The position numbers and the translations under genes were made by a program. 64,000 nucleotides of DNA from JADJPO01 sp963825645 (GTDB taxonomy: Bacteria; Actinomycetota; Actinomycetes; Actinomycetales; Kineosporiaceae), in NCBI GenBank assembly GCA_963825645.1, contig CAWGTT010000010.1, positions 62,001 to 126,000 on the forward strand. Reading direction: 5' to 3'. Positions 24,495 through 32,683 of the stretch are shown in pieces. Under the pieces are notes generated by a model. It saw nothing but the letters and a program-made list of their open reading frames with translations, was not told the origin of the DNA and did no database searches. Position 1 is the stretch's first letter. Every line of letters starts with the position of its first letter.

Positions 24495-24506
24495 CCCACC
24501 CCAACC

Positions 24507-25250
24507 TCACCGCATGTGCGGCCAGGGGGCGCCCCACCGCCGGTGCTCGTCCCCAGGCGGGTGCTCGGCCACCCAGTCGGTGGTGCCCGCCGCCACCGCA
24601 TCGTGCACCGCGCGGGCCAGCCGGGCTCCCCACAACGATCGGGGCCCACCGTAGGGATGCGCAGCGACGTCAGGGGCGGGCGCAGGGCAGGCGACACAGA
24701 CCGCGTCGGACGACGTGCCTGTCCCCGGCACTCCTGCCTCCACCAGGGCCTGGGTCTTCGCCTCGGTGGCGGTGACCACGGCGTTCACCAGGGCGGCGCC
24801 CGACAGCGGCACCGGCACCGTGACCAACAGGTTGATGGTGCCCGGCCGCAATGACGCCGCCGGTTCATGACCGGCCGCCGCCCAGTCCACCTCGTCGGCG
24901 GCCGCGGCCGGCACCGGGAGGCCGAGGCCCACGGTGGCGACCACCTCGACGCCGTCCTCGGTGGCCGTGCTGTACCGCGAGGCGTCGGCGGCCGTCAGCA
25001 TGACGACTCCGCGAGCGTCGACCGACAGCCCCAGCCCGGCGGCGAGCTGTCGGCCGTGAGCGACCGGGTCGGGGTGTGCGTACGTTCGGCTCACCTGGGC
25101 GTTCACCCACCAGGCCACCGGCCCGAGCCCGCCGCCGAGGATCGCTGTCGACACCGCGCGCCAGCCCGTCGCGAAGGTGCGCACGAGGACCGGCCGGCGC
25201 AACCCAGTACCGTCCGGACCGATATCGGTCCAGGACCGGAGCAGGCTCAT
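24507..25250 (-). CDS. cbiZ: Adenosylcobinamide amidohydrolase
   Basis: A 247-residue CbiZ-family protein, which cleaves the aminopropanol side chain of adenosylcobinamide to give adenosylcobyric acid for cobamide salvage. The family pattern RTFATGWRAVSTAILGGGLG, the NAQV and later TINLLVTVPVPLS, AVVTATEAKTQAL and GTSSDAVCVACP stretches are all present. The start ATG 25250 overlaps the ATPase stop as ATGA. Placement as the last gene of a B12 transport operon under a cobalamin riboswitch fits salvage of imported incomplete corrinoids. It is followed by a hairpin. Confidence 0.9.
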   Translation of the reverse strand: MSLLRSWTDIGPDGTGLRRPVLVRTFATGWRAVSTAILGGGLGPVAWWVNAQVSRTYAHPDPVAHGRQLAAGLGLSVDARGVVMLTAADASRYSTATEDGVEVVATVGLGLPVPAAAADEVDWAAAGHEPAASLRPGTINLLVTVPVPLSGAALVNAVVTATEAKTQALVEAGVPGTGTSSDAVCVACPAPAPDVAAHPYGGPRSLWGARLARAVHDAVAAGTTDWVAEHPPGDEHRRWGAPWPHMR

Positions 25251-26020
25251 CGCGGCCGCACCGGGTGCACGCGCACGCCGTCCGAGCCATGCTCGACCCG
25301 GGCACTGGCGCCGTAGTGCCGCGCCAGGTTGTCCGCGGTGAGGACCTCGGCGGGAGCCCCGATGGCGACCACCCGGCCGGCGTCGAGCAGCACCAGGTGG
25401 TCGGCGTACTGGCCGGCAAGCACCAGGTCGTGCAGGGTGGCGAGGACGGTCAGCTGCTCCTCGCGGCGCAGCCGGTCGACGAGCTCGAGCACCTGCTGGG
25501 CGTGGCCCAGGTCGAGCGAGGAGGTGGGCTCGTCCAGCAGTACCAGCCGCGGTCGCTGGGCGAGCACCCGGGCGAGGACGGCGCGCTGCCGCTCTCCGCC
25601 GGACAGGGTGCGCAGCTGCCGGTCGGCCAGGGCGGTCAGGTCGAGGCGGTCTAGCGCCCGGTCCACTTCGGTGTGGTCGGCGGCACGTGGCCCGGCCAGC
25701 AACGCATGGTGCGGGGTGCGACCGAGCATGACGTAGTCGCGGACCGGCATCGGCTCGGGCATCAGCGGGGTCTGCGGTGCGTAGCCGATCTGCCGGGCCC
25801 GTTCCCGTGGCGACGCGGCGGTCAGGTCCACACCGTCCAGCCGCACCTGCCCGGTGTACCGGACCAGCCCGGCCACCACCCGCAGCAACGTCGACTTGCC
25901 GGCCCCGTTCGGGCCGACCACCGCCGTCCAGCCGCCATCCGGCACCGCGAGGCTCACCTCGTCCAGCACCGTGGCCCGGCCCAGCCGGGCCCCGACGCCG
26001 GCGACGTCGAGCAGCCTCAC
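25247..26020 (-). CDS. btuD: Cobalamin ABC transporter ATP-binding protein
   Basis: A 257-residue ATPase of the FecE/BtuD/HmuV class. Walker A is GPNGAGKST, the signature is LSGGERQR, Walker B is LVLLDEPTSSLDL and the switch His is in ATLHDLVLA. The C-terminal ALLDAGRVVAIGAPAEVL is typical of siderophore/B12 importers. GTG 26020 overlaps the permease stop as GTGA. The B12 assignment rests on the upstream riboswitch and downstream cbiZ. Confidence 0.92.
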   Translation of the reverse strand: MRLLDVAGVGARLGRATVLDEVSLAVPDGGWTAVVGPNGAGKSTLLRVVAGLVRYTGQVRLDGVDLTAASPRERARQIGYAPQTPLMPEPMPVRDYVMLGRTPHHALLAGPRAADHTEVDRALDRLDLTALADRQLRTLSGGERQRAVLARVLAQRPRLVLLDEPTSSLDLGHAQQVLELVDRLRREEQLTVLATLHDLVLAGQYADHLVLLDAGRVVAIGAPAEVLTADNLARHYGASARVEHGSDGVRVHPVRPR

Positions 26021-27051
26021 GGCGACCCGCCGCCCAGGCGCAGCAGCGCCGCGAAGAACGGAGCACCGACGAACGCGGTCACCACGCCGATCGGCAGCTC
26101 GGCCGGGGCGAGCAGCGTGCGGGCCAGCAGGTCGGCGAGCACCAGGAAGGAGCCGCCGACCAGCAGCGAGACTGGCAGCACGGTGCGGTAGGAGCTGCCG
26201 GCCAGCCGGCGCACCACGTGCGGGATCACCAGGCCGACGAAGCCGATCAGCCCGCTGACCGCGACCGCGGAGGCGGTGCCGAGCGAGGCCGCCAAGAGCA
26301 CGATGAACCGCACCCGAGCCGGGTGCACGCCGAGCGTCGTGGCCTCGTCGTCGCCGACCGACAGGACGTCGAGTGCACGGCCGGCGAACAGCAGCACCGC
26401 GGTCGACAGCGCCATGTACGGCAACACCAGCTGCACCTGATCCCAGCTCGCGGCGCCGAGCTGGCCGAGGATCCAGGAGTAGACCTGGCGTAGCGAGTCG
26501 GCGTTGGCCTGCTGCACGACGGTCTGGATCGCGGTGAGGAACGCGGTGACCGCGATCCCGGCGAGCAGCAACGTGGCGCTGCCCCCGCCATGGCGGGCGG
26601 CGACCGATCCGAGGGCATAGGACAGGCCCACGCCGAGCAGCGCCCCTGCGAACGCCGCCGCCGGCAAGGTCGGGACCGGTCCGATCCCGCCGGGGGAGTA
26701 GGCGATCACCACGGTGGCCCCGAGCCCGGCGCCGGCCGCGGCACCGAGCAGGTACGGATCGGCGAGCGGGTTGCGGAACACCCCCTGGTAGGAGGCCCCG
26801 GCAACGGCGAGCATGCCGCCGACCAGAGCCGCCAGCACGACGCGAGGCAGCCGCAGGTCGAGCAGCAGGGTGGACTCCAGAGCCGGCAGGGGCGTTCCCA
26901 GCTGCACCCCGACGCCGCGCAGCAAGGACGACAGCACCCCGCCCGGTGCAAGCGGCACCGCCCCGATGCTCACCCCGGCCAGCACGGCACACAGCAGCAG
27001 CACCCCGCTGGCTCCCAGAGCCACCAGGCGTCGCTGCTGTGCGACGTCCAT
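26017..27051 (-). CDS. btuC: Cobalamin ABC transporter permease (FecCD/BtuC family)
   Basis: A 344-residue permease with about ten membrane segments. Family signatures are LRLPRVVLAALVGGMLAVAG, YQGVFRNPLADPYLLG and SGLIGFVGLVIPHVVRRL (the ATPase-contact loop). ATG 27051 is preceded by AGGAG at 8 nt. It sits 10 bp downstream of the substrate-binding protein and overlaps the ATPase gene by four bases, so the three components are one unit. B12 specificity is inferred from the riboswitch. Confidence 0.93.
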   Translation of the reverse strand: MDVAQQRRLVALGASGVLLLCAVLAGVSIGAVPLAPGGVLSSLLRGVGVQLGTPLPALESTLLLDLRLPRVVLAALVGGMLAVAGASYQGVFRNPLADPYLLGAAAGAGLGATVVIAYSPGGIGPVPTLPAAAFAGALLGVGLSYALGSVAARHGGGSATLLLAGIAVTAFLTAIQTVVQQANADSLRQVYSWILGQLGAASWDQVQLVLPYMALSTAVLLFAGRALDVLSVGDDEATTLGVHPARVRFIVLLAASLGTASAVAVSGLIGFVGLVIPHVVRRLAGSSYRTVLPVSLLVGGSFLVLADLLARTLLAPAELPIGVVTAFVGAPFFAALLRLGGGSP

Positions 27052-27061
27052 AGCCTTTCTC

Positions 27062-28030
27062 CTACTTGACCTTTGCCAGCTCGGCCGACACCGACTCGGC
27101 GAAGTCGGCGATCCGCGGACCCCATCGCGAGGCGATGTCGTCGTCCGCGGCGAGCACGGCACCATTCTTCACCGCCGGCACCTCGGCGAACCCGGGCCGC
27201 TTGGCCAGGGTCGCGGCGTCCTGCTGGCAGCACTTGGTGTCGGCCAGGACGATCAGGTCCGGAGCCTGGGCGACGACGTACTCGGCGGACAGCTGTGGGT
27301 ACCCGCCGGAGTCGGCGGCGCCCTTGGCCCCGTCGGCGATGTTGGCCAGCCCGAACTGGGAGTACACATCGCCCAGGAAGGTCGAGCTGGTGACGCTGTA
27401 GAAGGTCGGATCGAGCTCGTGGTAGATCTTCTTCCCCTTCGCCTGCACCGGCACCGACGCGACCGCTGCGGCGATCCGGTCCTTGACGTCGGTGACCACC
27501 TTCGCCGCGTCATCGCCGTGGCCCGTCACCGTGCCCACCACGCCGATCTGCTCATAGGCGCCGTCCAGGGTGGTCGGCGCCTCGAGCACCAGGGCCGGGA
27601 TGTTCAGCGTCTCCAGCGCGGCGACGAGCCCGTTGCTGTCGCTGTTCACCAGCACCAGGTCGGGGGCGTACGTGGCGACCGCCTCGGCGTTCGGCTGGAA
27701 CGCCGACAGGTCGGTCTTGGGCGCGTCCGATGGGTAGTTGGAGTTGTCGTCGGCCGCGACCACCTGGGCACCGGCACCGACGGCGAAGAGCATCTCGGTC
27801 AGGGTCGGGCCCATCGAGACGATCTTCTCCGGCGCCTTGTCCAGAGCGAGCGAGCCGTTGGCGCCGGTGACGGTGACCGGGAAGGCGTCAGGTGGGGCCA
27901 CAGCCGACGGGCTGGGCGAACCGGAGGACGTCGCCGTCTCGGCGGACGAGCCGGAGCAGGCCACGGTGAGGCCGGTCAGAGCGAGCAGTGCGCCGGCCAG
28001 GGCCAGCCGCGGTGTACGCATGATGCGCAT
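27062..28030 (-). CDS. btuF: Cobalamin-binding lipoprotein of ABC importer
   Basis: A 322-residue substrate-binding lipoprotein. The signal peptide ends in the lipobox LTVAC (Cys at ~25), followed by a Ser/Thr/Pro linker. The BtuF/FepB-like fold is shown by EKIVSMGPTLTEMLFAVGAG, ADDNSNYPSDA and NAEAVATYAPDLVL. It captures a corrinoid outside the membrane and passes it to the permease. The start is ATG 28030 with GGAG upstream; ATG 28021 is an alternative. First gene of the operon, about 90 bp downstream of the riboswitch. Confidence 0.92.
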   Translation of the reverse strand: MRIMRTPRLALAGALLALTGLTVACSGSSAETATSSGSPSPSAVAPPDAFPVTVTGANGSLALDKAPEKIVSMGPTLTEMLFAVGAGAQVVAADDNSNYPSDAPKTDLSAFQPNAEAVATYAPDLVLVNSDSNGLVAALETLNIPALVLEAPTTLDGAYEQIGVVGTVTGHGDDAAKVVTDVKDRIAAAVASVPVQAKGKKIYHELDPTFYSVTSSTFLGDVYSQFGLANIADGAKGAADSGGYPQLSAEYVVAQAPDLIVLADTKCCQQDAATLAKRPGFAEVPAVKNGAVLAADDDIASRWGPRIADFAESVSAELAKVK

Positions 28031-28116
28031 CGGTGGGAGCTCCACGTTCTGGGTCAGGCCGCCCGTGGGTTCCTCGCCCGACGAGCGACCCTCACCTCGG
28101 GGTCGAGGACGTCGGC

Positions 28117-28277
28117 ACAGGGCAGGCGACCTGGCTCGCCGCGACGTCCTCCGGGCGGAGCACGGAGCTCGGTCGGGCTCACAGTTGCGGGACAGCGCCG
28201 GACTCCCACCGGCTTCGCTGCGGTCTGCGCCACCGCACCTGTCGCCCACCAGCGGATACCTGTGCTGGTCGGTGGCC
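28117..28277 (-). promoter_or_regulatory. Cobalamin riboswitch
   Basis: On the minus strand the sequence contains GAAGCCGGTGGGAGTCCGGC, then GCTGTCCCGCAACTGTGAGC, the core consensus of adenosylcobalamin riboswitches (B12 box), at about 28175-28214. The 3' closing segment GCCAGGTCGCCTGCC is at about 28121-28135. It lies 5' of btuF and is expected to switch off the btuFCD-cbiZ operon when B12 is plentiful. Outer limits are approximate. Confidence 0.93.
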
Positions 28278-28477
28278 GGTTCGGCACGGCCGAGGCTACC
28301 AGTGCGGACGGCGCCCTCCGGGCCCGCCGATGTGACCTCATCGACCGCGGTCGGCCTGACGTTCGGCCGAGGACGTTGGACCATCACCCAAGGCCGGGGA
28401 CCGACCTAGCGTGGGTGGTGAGGGTGGTCTGCGCCCCGACAGGGGCGGGGAATGCGCAGGAAAGGAGGCTCATCGCC

Positions 28478-28915
28478 ATGTCTGCGAAGGGAGAAGTGGA
28501 ACGCCGCTCATGGGCACCGGCCTGGGCGGACTGGTTGGACTGGATGGAGACCGGAATGCCACGTCCGGGCTTGCGGCCGTTCGGGTTCGAGCGGTCGATG
28601 CGGTGTGAGGAGTTCGTCGAGGAGGGTAAGTACACCATCCGAGCCGAGCTGCCCGGGATCGACCCCGACAAGGACGTCTCGATCACGCTCGACGACGGCG
28701 TCCTGACCATCACCGCCGAGCGCAGCGAGACCGTCAAGGAGAAGAAGCGCTCGGAGTTCTACTACGGGAAGATGACTCGCTCGGTGACCCTGCCCAAGGG
28801 AGCCGACGGAGAGGCCGTGACGGCCGAGTACGCCGACGGCATCCTCACGGTGTCGGTGCCGGTGCCGGCCACACCGAGCCCGAGCCACGTCACTGTGCCG
28901 ATCACGCGCTCATAA
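28478..28915 (+). CDS. Small heat shock protein, Hsp20/alpha-crystallin family
   Basis: A 145-residue ATP-independent chaperone. The alpha-crystallin domain runs from about residue 42 (EEGKYTIRAELPGIDPDKDV) to 135, with ITLDDGVLTITAERS and the conserved GILTVSVPV motif near the end. The N-terminal arm is short and aromatic. ATG 28478 follows a near-perfect AAAGGAGG. No HAIR or HspR site was recognised upstream. It is followed by a strong terminator. Confidence 0.95.
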   Translation: MSAKGEVERRSWAPAWADWLDWMETGMPRPGLRPFGFERSMRCEEFVEEGKYTIRAELPGIDPDKDVSITLDDGVLTITAERSETVKEKKRSEFYYGKMTRSVTLPKGADGEAVTAEYADGILTVSVPVPATPSPSHVTVPITRS

Positions 28916-28940
28916 GGGACGGCGCCGACCGGCGTGGACC

Positions 28941-28972
28941 CGGCGGCCCGCCACCTCGGCGGCGGGCCGCCG
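28941..28972 (+). terminator. Terminator of the hsp20 gene
   Basis: Perfect 12-bp stem CGGCGGCCCGCC (28941-28952) and GGCGGGCCGCCG (28961-28972) around an 8-nt loop, 25 bp beyond the hsp20 stop. It also faces the convergent YjbQ gene ending at 29021, so it may serve both. A GTGCGTTGTG-type low-complexity run follows. Confidence 0.8.
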
Positions 28973-29020
28973 TGCGTTGTGCGTCGTGCGTTGTGTCGTC
29001 GTGCTGGTTTGGGCGGAGGG

Positions 29021-29440
29021 TCAGCCGGCGAGGAACGACAGCCGCACCCGCCGTACCGGGTTGTCGAGGTTCGGGTCGACCAGGACGACGCTCTGCCAGG
29101 TGCCGAGCGCCGGGCGCCCGTCGTCCACGGGGATGCTCAGCGACGGCGTGACGAAGGCGGGCATGACGTGGTCGCCGCCGTGCCCCGTCGAGCCGTGTCG
29201 GTGCCGGTAGACGTCCTCGCGCGGCAGCAGCCGGGCCAGGGCGTCGGCGAGATCGCTCTCGGTGCCCGAGCCCGTTTCGACGAGCGCGACCCCGGCGGTG
29301 GCGTGTGGCACGAACACGTGTAGCAAGCCGTCGGCGCCGGCGCAGTGTCCGTGGCAGAACCGCTCCACCTCGCCGGTCAGGTCGGTGACCAACCGGCGTC
29401 CGGTGCTGATCCGTAGCTCGGCCTTCTCCACGACGTCCAC
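29021..29440 (-). CDS. YjbQ family (UPF0047) secondary thiamine-phosphate synthase-type protein
   Basis: A 139-residue protein of the YjbQ/UPF0047 family. HATAGVALVE near residue 47 and GHGGDHVMPAF near 85 carry the conserved His and Asp residues. Some members have weak thiamine-phosphate synthase activity, but the physiological role is unknown. GTG 29440 opens the frame; GTG 29431 has better spacing from an AGGGTGG site. It is divergent from the ABC-2 ATPase gene. Confidence 0.9.
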   Translation of the reverse strand: MDVVEKAELRISTGRRLVTDLTGEVERFCHGHCAGADGLLHVFVPHATAGVALVETGSGTESDLADALARLLPREDVYRHRHGSTGHGGDHVMPAFVTPSLSIPVDDGRPALGTWQSVVLVDPNLDNPVRRVRLSFLAG

Positions 29441-29493
29441 CCTAGGACGCAGGTCCTGCGCGTCCGCGCTCGAGATCTCACTACGGTGCGGGC

Positions 29494-30435
29494 GTGGCCG
29501 AACCCGCAGTCTCGGTTCGAGGCCTGCAGAAGTCCTACCGAGGTGTCGCCGCGGTGCGCGACGTGTCGTTCGACGTCGCGCGTGGAGAGATCGTCGGCAT
29601 CCTCGGACCCAACGGGTCGGGCAAGACCACGACGGTCGAGTGCTTGCAGGGACTGCGGCGCCCGGACCGGGGCGACATGCGAGTCCTGGGCTTGAACCCG
29701 GTCACTCAGGTGATGGAGCTGCGGCGCCGGGTGGGTAGCCAGCTACAGAGTTCCGCGCTGCCGGACCGGTTGCGCGTCCGCGAGGCGGTCCGGCTCTTCG
29801 CCTCGGTCGGCGACGGGTCGGTCGACGTCGACGCACTCCTGACCGACTGGGGGTTGGCGGACAAGGGGACGGCATCCTTCGCAGACCTGTCGGGCGGTCA
29901 GCGGCAACGGCTGTTCATCGTCCTCGCGCTGGTGAACCGTCCGGCGCTGGTGTTCCTGGATGAGATGACCACTGGCCTGGACCCCGCCGCGCGGCGGGTC
30001 GCGTGGCAGCTGGTCGAGCGGGTTCGGGACATGGGCACGACGGTCGTCCTGGTCACCCATTTCATGGACGAGGCCGAAAGGCTGTGCGACCGCGTCGTCG
30101 TCATCCGGGACGGGCTCGTCATCGAGCAGGGCAGTCCGGCCGCCGTCACCGCGCGCCACGGGGGCGGGATCACCGTGACCTTCACCGACGAGATCGGCGA
30201 CGGTGTGGACGGGGCGGTTCTCCGGCGGCTGCCGGGCGTGCGGTCCGTCGTGCACCGGGGGCGAACGGTCGAGATCACGGGCGAGCCGATGGCCGCTGCC
30301 CATGTGGGCCATCACCTGGTCGAGCGCGGCGCGGTTCCCGACGACCTCGTCGTCACTCGCTCGACGCTGGAGGACGCGTTCTTCCGGCTGGTCGATGAGA
30401 CTCCGGCCGAGGGCCCCGCGGGAGGGCTCCGATGA
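29494..30435 (+). CDS. ABC-2 exporter ATP-binding protein
   Basis: A 313-residue ATPase of the DrrA/CcmA type. Walker A is GPNGSGKTTT, the signature is LSGGQRQR, Walker B is LVFLDEMTTGLDP and the switch is VTHFMDEAERL. A C-terminal ~80-residue domain ends in LEDAFFRLV, as in drug or daunorubicin-type exporters. The start is GTG 29494. Its end overlaps the permease start as ATGA. Substrate unknown. Confidence 0.93.
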   Translation: MAEPAVSVRGLQKSYRGVAAVRDVSFDVARGEIVGILGPNGSGKTTTVECLQGLRRPDRGDMRVLGLNPVTQVMELRRRVGSQLQSSALPDRLRVREAVRLFASVGDGSVDVDALLTDWGLADKGTASFADLSGGQRQRLFIVLALVNRPALVFLDEMTTGLDPAARRVAWQLVERVRDMGTTVVLVTHFMDEAERLCDRVVVIRDGLVIEQGSPAAVTARHGGGITVTFTDEIGDGVDGAVLRRLPGVRSVVHRGRTVEITGEPMAAAHVGHHLVERGAVPDDLVVTRSTLEDAFFRLVDETPAEGPAGGLR

Positions 30436-31184
30436 GGCCGCGGGTCCTCGGCGAGGCCGCCCGGGTCGAGCTCCTGCTGCTGGCCCGCGATCCCGTGGCG
30501 CTCGTCTTCGCCCTGGCCCTGCCGGCCGTGAACGTCCTCGTCCTGGGCGGGGTCTTCGGGGACACCCCCGACCCGTCCGGGGACGTGTTCCGCGGCGTTG
30601 GGGGTTCGACGTACTACGCGCCCGCGTACATGGCCCTGGTCGCGGCCTCGGTCGGGCTCATCGCCATCCCCACGCAGCTCGCCGGGTACCGGGAGCGAGG
30701 TGTGCTGCGACGGATGCGGGCCGCCGGGCTACCGGTGCCGGCGATCCTCGTCGCCCAGCTGGCCGTGGGGCTCGTCCTCACCGCCGCCGGAGCCGTGGTC
30801 GTCGGAGCCGTCGCCGTCGCGGGAGGCGACCCGGCTGCGCCGCAGGACCCGCTGGGGGTCGTGGTCGCCGTCGCGGTGGCCGCCGTCGCCTTCGGCCTGT
30901 TCGGTCTCGTCCTGGGCTCCGTGTTACCGAACGCGCGGGCCGCGCAGGGCGCCGGCGTCCTGTTCTGGTTCGTCGTCCTCATCATCGGTGGGGCAGGGCC
31001 CCCGCCGGAGGTCCTCCCGACGGCGATGGGCATCGTCGGCCGGCTCACGCCGATGTACCCCGCCGTCGTCGCCGTCCAGGATCCGTGGTTCGGCGGGGGG
31101 TGGAACCCGGCGATGCTCGGCGTGCTCGCAGCGATCGGCGCCGCGTCGTGGCTGCTGGCCGCCGCGCGACTGCGCCGGGACTGA
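30432..31184 (+). CDS. ABC-2 type exporter permease
   Basis: A 250-residue permease with six membrane segments typical of ABC-2 drug exporters (DrrB-like), including the RERGVLRRMRAAGLPV loop between segments 2 and 3. ATG 30432 overlaps the ATPase stop, so the two are coupled. It ends 17 bp before the convergent GTPase gene of the conservon; a short CCTCC/GGAGG dyad lies in that gap. Confidence 0.92.
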   Translation: MRPRVLGEAARVELLLLARDPVALVFALALPAVNVLVLGGVFGDTPDPSGDVFRGVGGSTYYAPAYMALVAASVGLIAIPTQLAGYRERGVLRRMRAAGLPVPAILVAQLAVGLVLTAAGAVVVGAVAVAGGDPAAPQDPLGVVVAVAVAAVAFGLFGLVLGSVLPNARAAQGAGVLFWFVVLIIGGAGPPPEVLPTAMGIVGRLTPMYPAVVAVQDPWFGGGWNPAMLGVLAAIGAASWLLAAARLRRD

Positions 31185-31201
31185 CCTCCGCCCAGGAGGC
31201 G

Positions 31202-31876
31202 TCAACGCCCGGCGCGCGCCATGGCGTGCTGGACCAGCAGGACCAGAGCCTGCTTGGTGGCCGGCCGGGCCCGGGCGTCGGTGTACATCATCGGCACGTC
31301 GGGGCCGATCGACAGGGCCTCGCGCACGTCGTCCAGGGTGTGTTTGGCGACCCCGTCGAAGCAGTTCACGGCCACCACGAACGGCACGCCGCGCGTCTCG
31401 GCGTAGTCGACGGCGGCGAAGCACTGGTCGAGCCGGTCGGTGTCGACCAGCACCACGCAGCCGATCGCGCCGCGCATCAGGTCGTCCCACATGAACAGGA
31501 ACCGGTCCTGTCCCGGGGTGCCGAACAGGTACAGCCATAGGTTGCCGGCCAGGGAGATCCGGCCGAAGTCCATCGCGACGGTGGTGGTGGTCTTGGTCCG
31601 GGCGGCCGCTCCGGCGTCGTCCACACCGAGCGAGTGCTCGGTCATCGCCGCCTCGGTGGAGAGCGCGTCGATGTCCGAGATCGAGGAGATGAAGGTGGTC
31701 TTGCCGACCGCGAAGCCGCCGGCCACGACGATCTTCACCACGGTGGGCGCCGTCGGCGGAACCCGGGGGGCCTGCCGCTGCTGCGGCACCGTCGCCGGCG
31801 GCGCCGGCGCAGGCCCAGGCCCAGGCGCGTGGGGCGGCGAGTCGTACTGAGTCAGATCAGAGGGCACAGATGCCAT
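31202..31876 (-). CDS. Conservon small GTPase (CvnD-like)
   Basis: A 224-residue MglA-like GTPase found in actinobacterial conservons. After a Pro/Ala-rich N-terminal 45 residues come the P-loop GGFAVGKTT, the switch region with TTTTVAMDFGRI, a G3-like FGTPGQDRF and an NCFDG element in the NKxD position. The last is not canonical, as is common in this family. It probably relays the signal of the upstream sensor kinase with the Roadblock protein. ATG 31876 overlaps the DUF742 gene by 20 bp. Confidence 0.92.
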   Translation of the reverse strand: MASVPSDLTQYDSPPHAPGPGPAPAPPATVPQQRQAPRVPPTAPTVVKIVVAGGFAVGKTTFISSISDIDALSTEAAMTEHSLGVDDAGAAARTKTTTTVAMDFGRISLAGNLWLYLFGTPGQDRFLFMWDDLMRGAIGCVVLVDTDRLDQCFAAVDYAETRGVPFVVAVNCFDGVAKHTLDDVREALSIGPDVPMMYTDARARPATKQALVLLVQHAMARAGR

Positions 31877-32237
31877 CGAGGACACACTCCAGAACACTGA
31901 GCGGGGTCACCGACGTCGGCGCCTCGCTGGTGGACAGTCCGTGCACGTACAACAGGCCGGCCGCCTCGAGGTCACCGACCAGCACCCGAACGACACCGAG
32001 CGGCAGATGGGTGTGCGCCGACAGCTCGGCGATCGAGGAGTAGCCGCCGGCCGCCACGGCGAGAATGTCGCGCTGCTCGCTGGTGCGCCCCGACGCCGGT
32101 GCCCCCACCGCCTCCACCAGGGTCTCCATCGGCAGGTCACCGCAGACCGACCGGGTCCGTCCGCCGGTCATCATGTACGGGCGGACCTCGCCCGTCTCGT
32201 ACTCCCCCGAGCTCAGATCGATGGTCAACCGACTCAC
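31857..32237 (-). CDS. DUF742 conservon protein (CvnC-like)
   Basis: A 126-residue DUF742 protein, with VRPYMMTGGRTR near residue 18 and the winged-helix-like SIAELSAHTHLPLGVVRVL followed by GDLEAAGLLYVH. It is the third gene of the conservon. GTG 32237 overlaps the Roadblock gene stop as GTGA. A protein-interaction role with the GTPase is known for the system; its exact function is unclear. Confidence 0.93.
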   Translation of the reverse strand: MSRLTIDLSSGEYETGEVRPYMMTGGRTRSVCGDLPMETLVEAVGAPASGRTSEQRDILAVAAGGYSSIAELSAHTHLPLGVVRVLVGDLEAAGLLYVHGLSTSEAPTSVTPLSVLECVLDGICAL

Positions 32238-32683
32238 CCACCCACGACCGTGCGGACCGGTCCGCTGACCGGCAACCTGGATCGCAGCTCCGAGACCAGC
32301 TGGGGGGTGAGCGCGGCTTCGGCGCGGGTGACCAGCATGGCCATCTCGTAACCGACCATGCCGATGTCCGCTTGGGCGTCGGCGACCACCGCGAGCAAGG
32401 AGCCGTCCGAGACGCTCATCAGCACCAGGAACGAGGCGTCCATCTCGACGATCGCCTGCCGCACCTCGCCGGATCGCAGCTGGCGGGCGGCCCCGCGAGT
32501 CAGGCTGGACAGTCCGGCCACGATGGCCGCCAGCTGGTCGCCGCTGGTGCGGTCGAGCTCGGTCGACATGGCCATCAGCAGGCCGTCGGCCGAGACCGCC
32601 AGAGCGTGCCGCGCCCCGGGCACGTTGCGAGCGAAGCTGTCCAGCAGCCAGGCGAAATCGACGTCGTCGTGCGTTGGGTTCAC
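32234..32683 (-). CDS. Roadblock/LC7 domain protein (CvnB-like)
   Basis: A 149-residue Roadblock/LC7 protein. The conserved stretches are LLDSFARNVPGARHALAVSADGLLMA, QLAAIVAGLSSLTRGAA and IVEMDASFLVLMSVSDGSLLAVVA. Such proteins act as GTPase-activating or scaffold partners for the MglA-like GTPase. GTG 32683 overlaps the kinase stop as GTGA, showing tight coupling along the whole conservon. Confidence 0.94.
   Translation of the reverse strand: MNPTHDDVDFAWLLDSFARNVPGARHALAVSADGLLMAMSTELDRTSGDQLAAIVAGLSSLTRGAARQLRSGEVRQAIVEMDASFLVLMSVSDGSLLAVVADAQADIGMVGYEMAMLVTRAEAALTPQLVSELRSRLPVSGPVRTVVGG

Noticed and set aside
26813..28477. 700-codon plus-strand frame ending in Hsp20
   Set aside because: The Hsp20 family starts at ATG 28478 with AAAGGAGG; upstream codons are antisense to the B12 operon and riboswitch.
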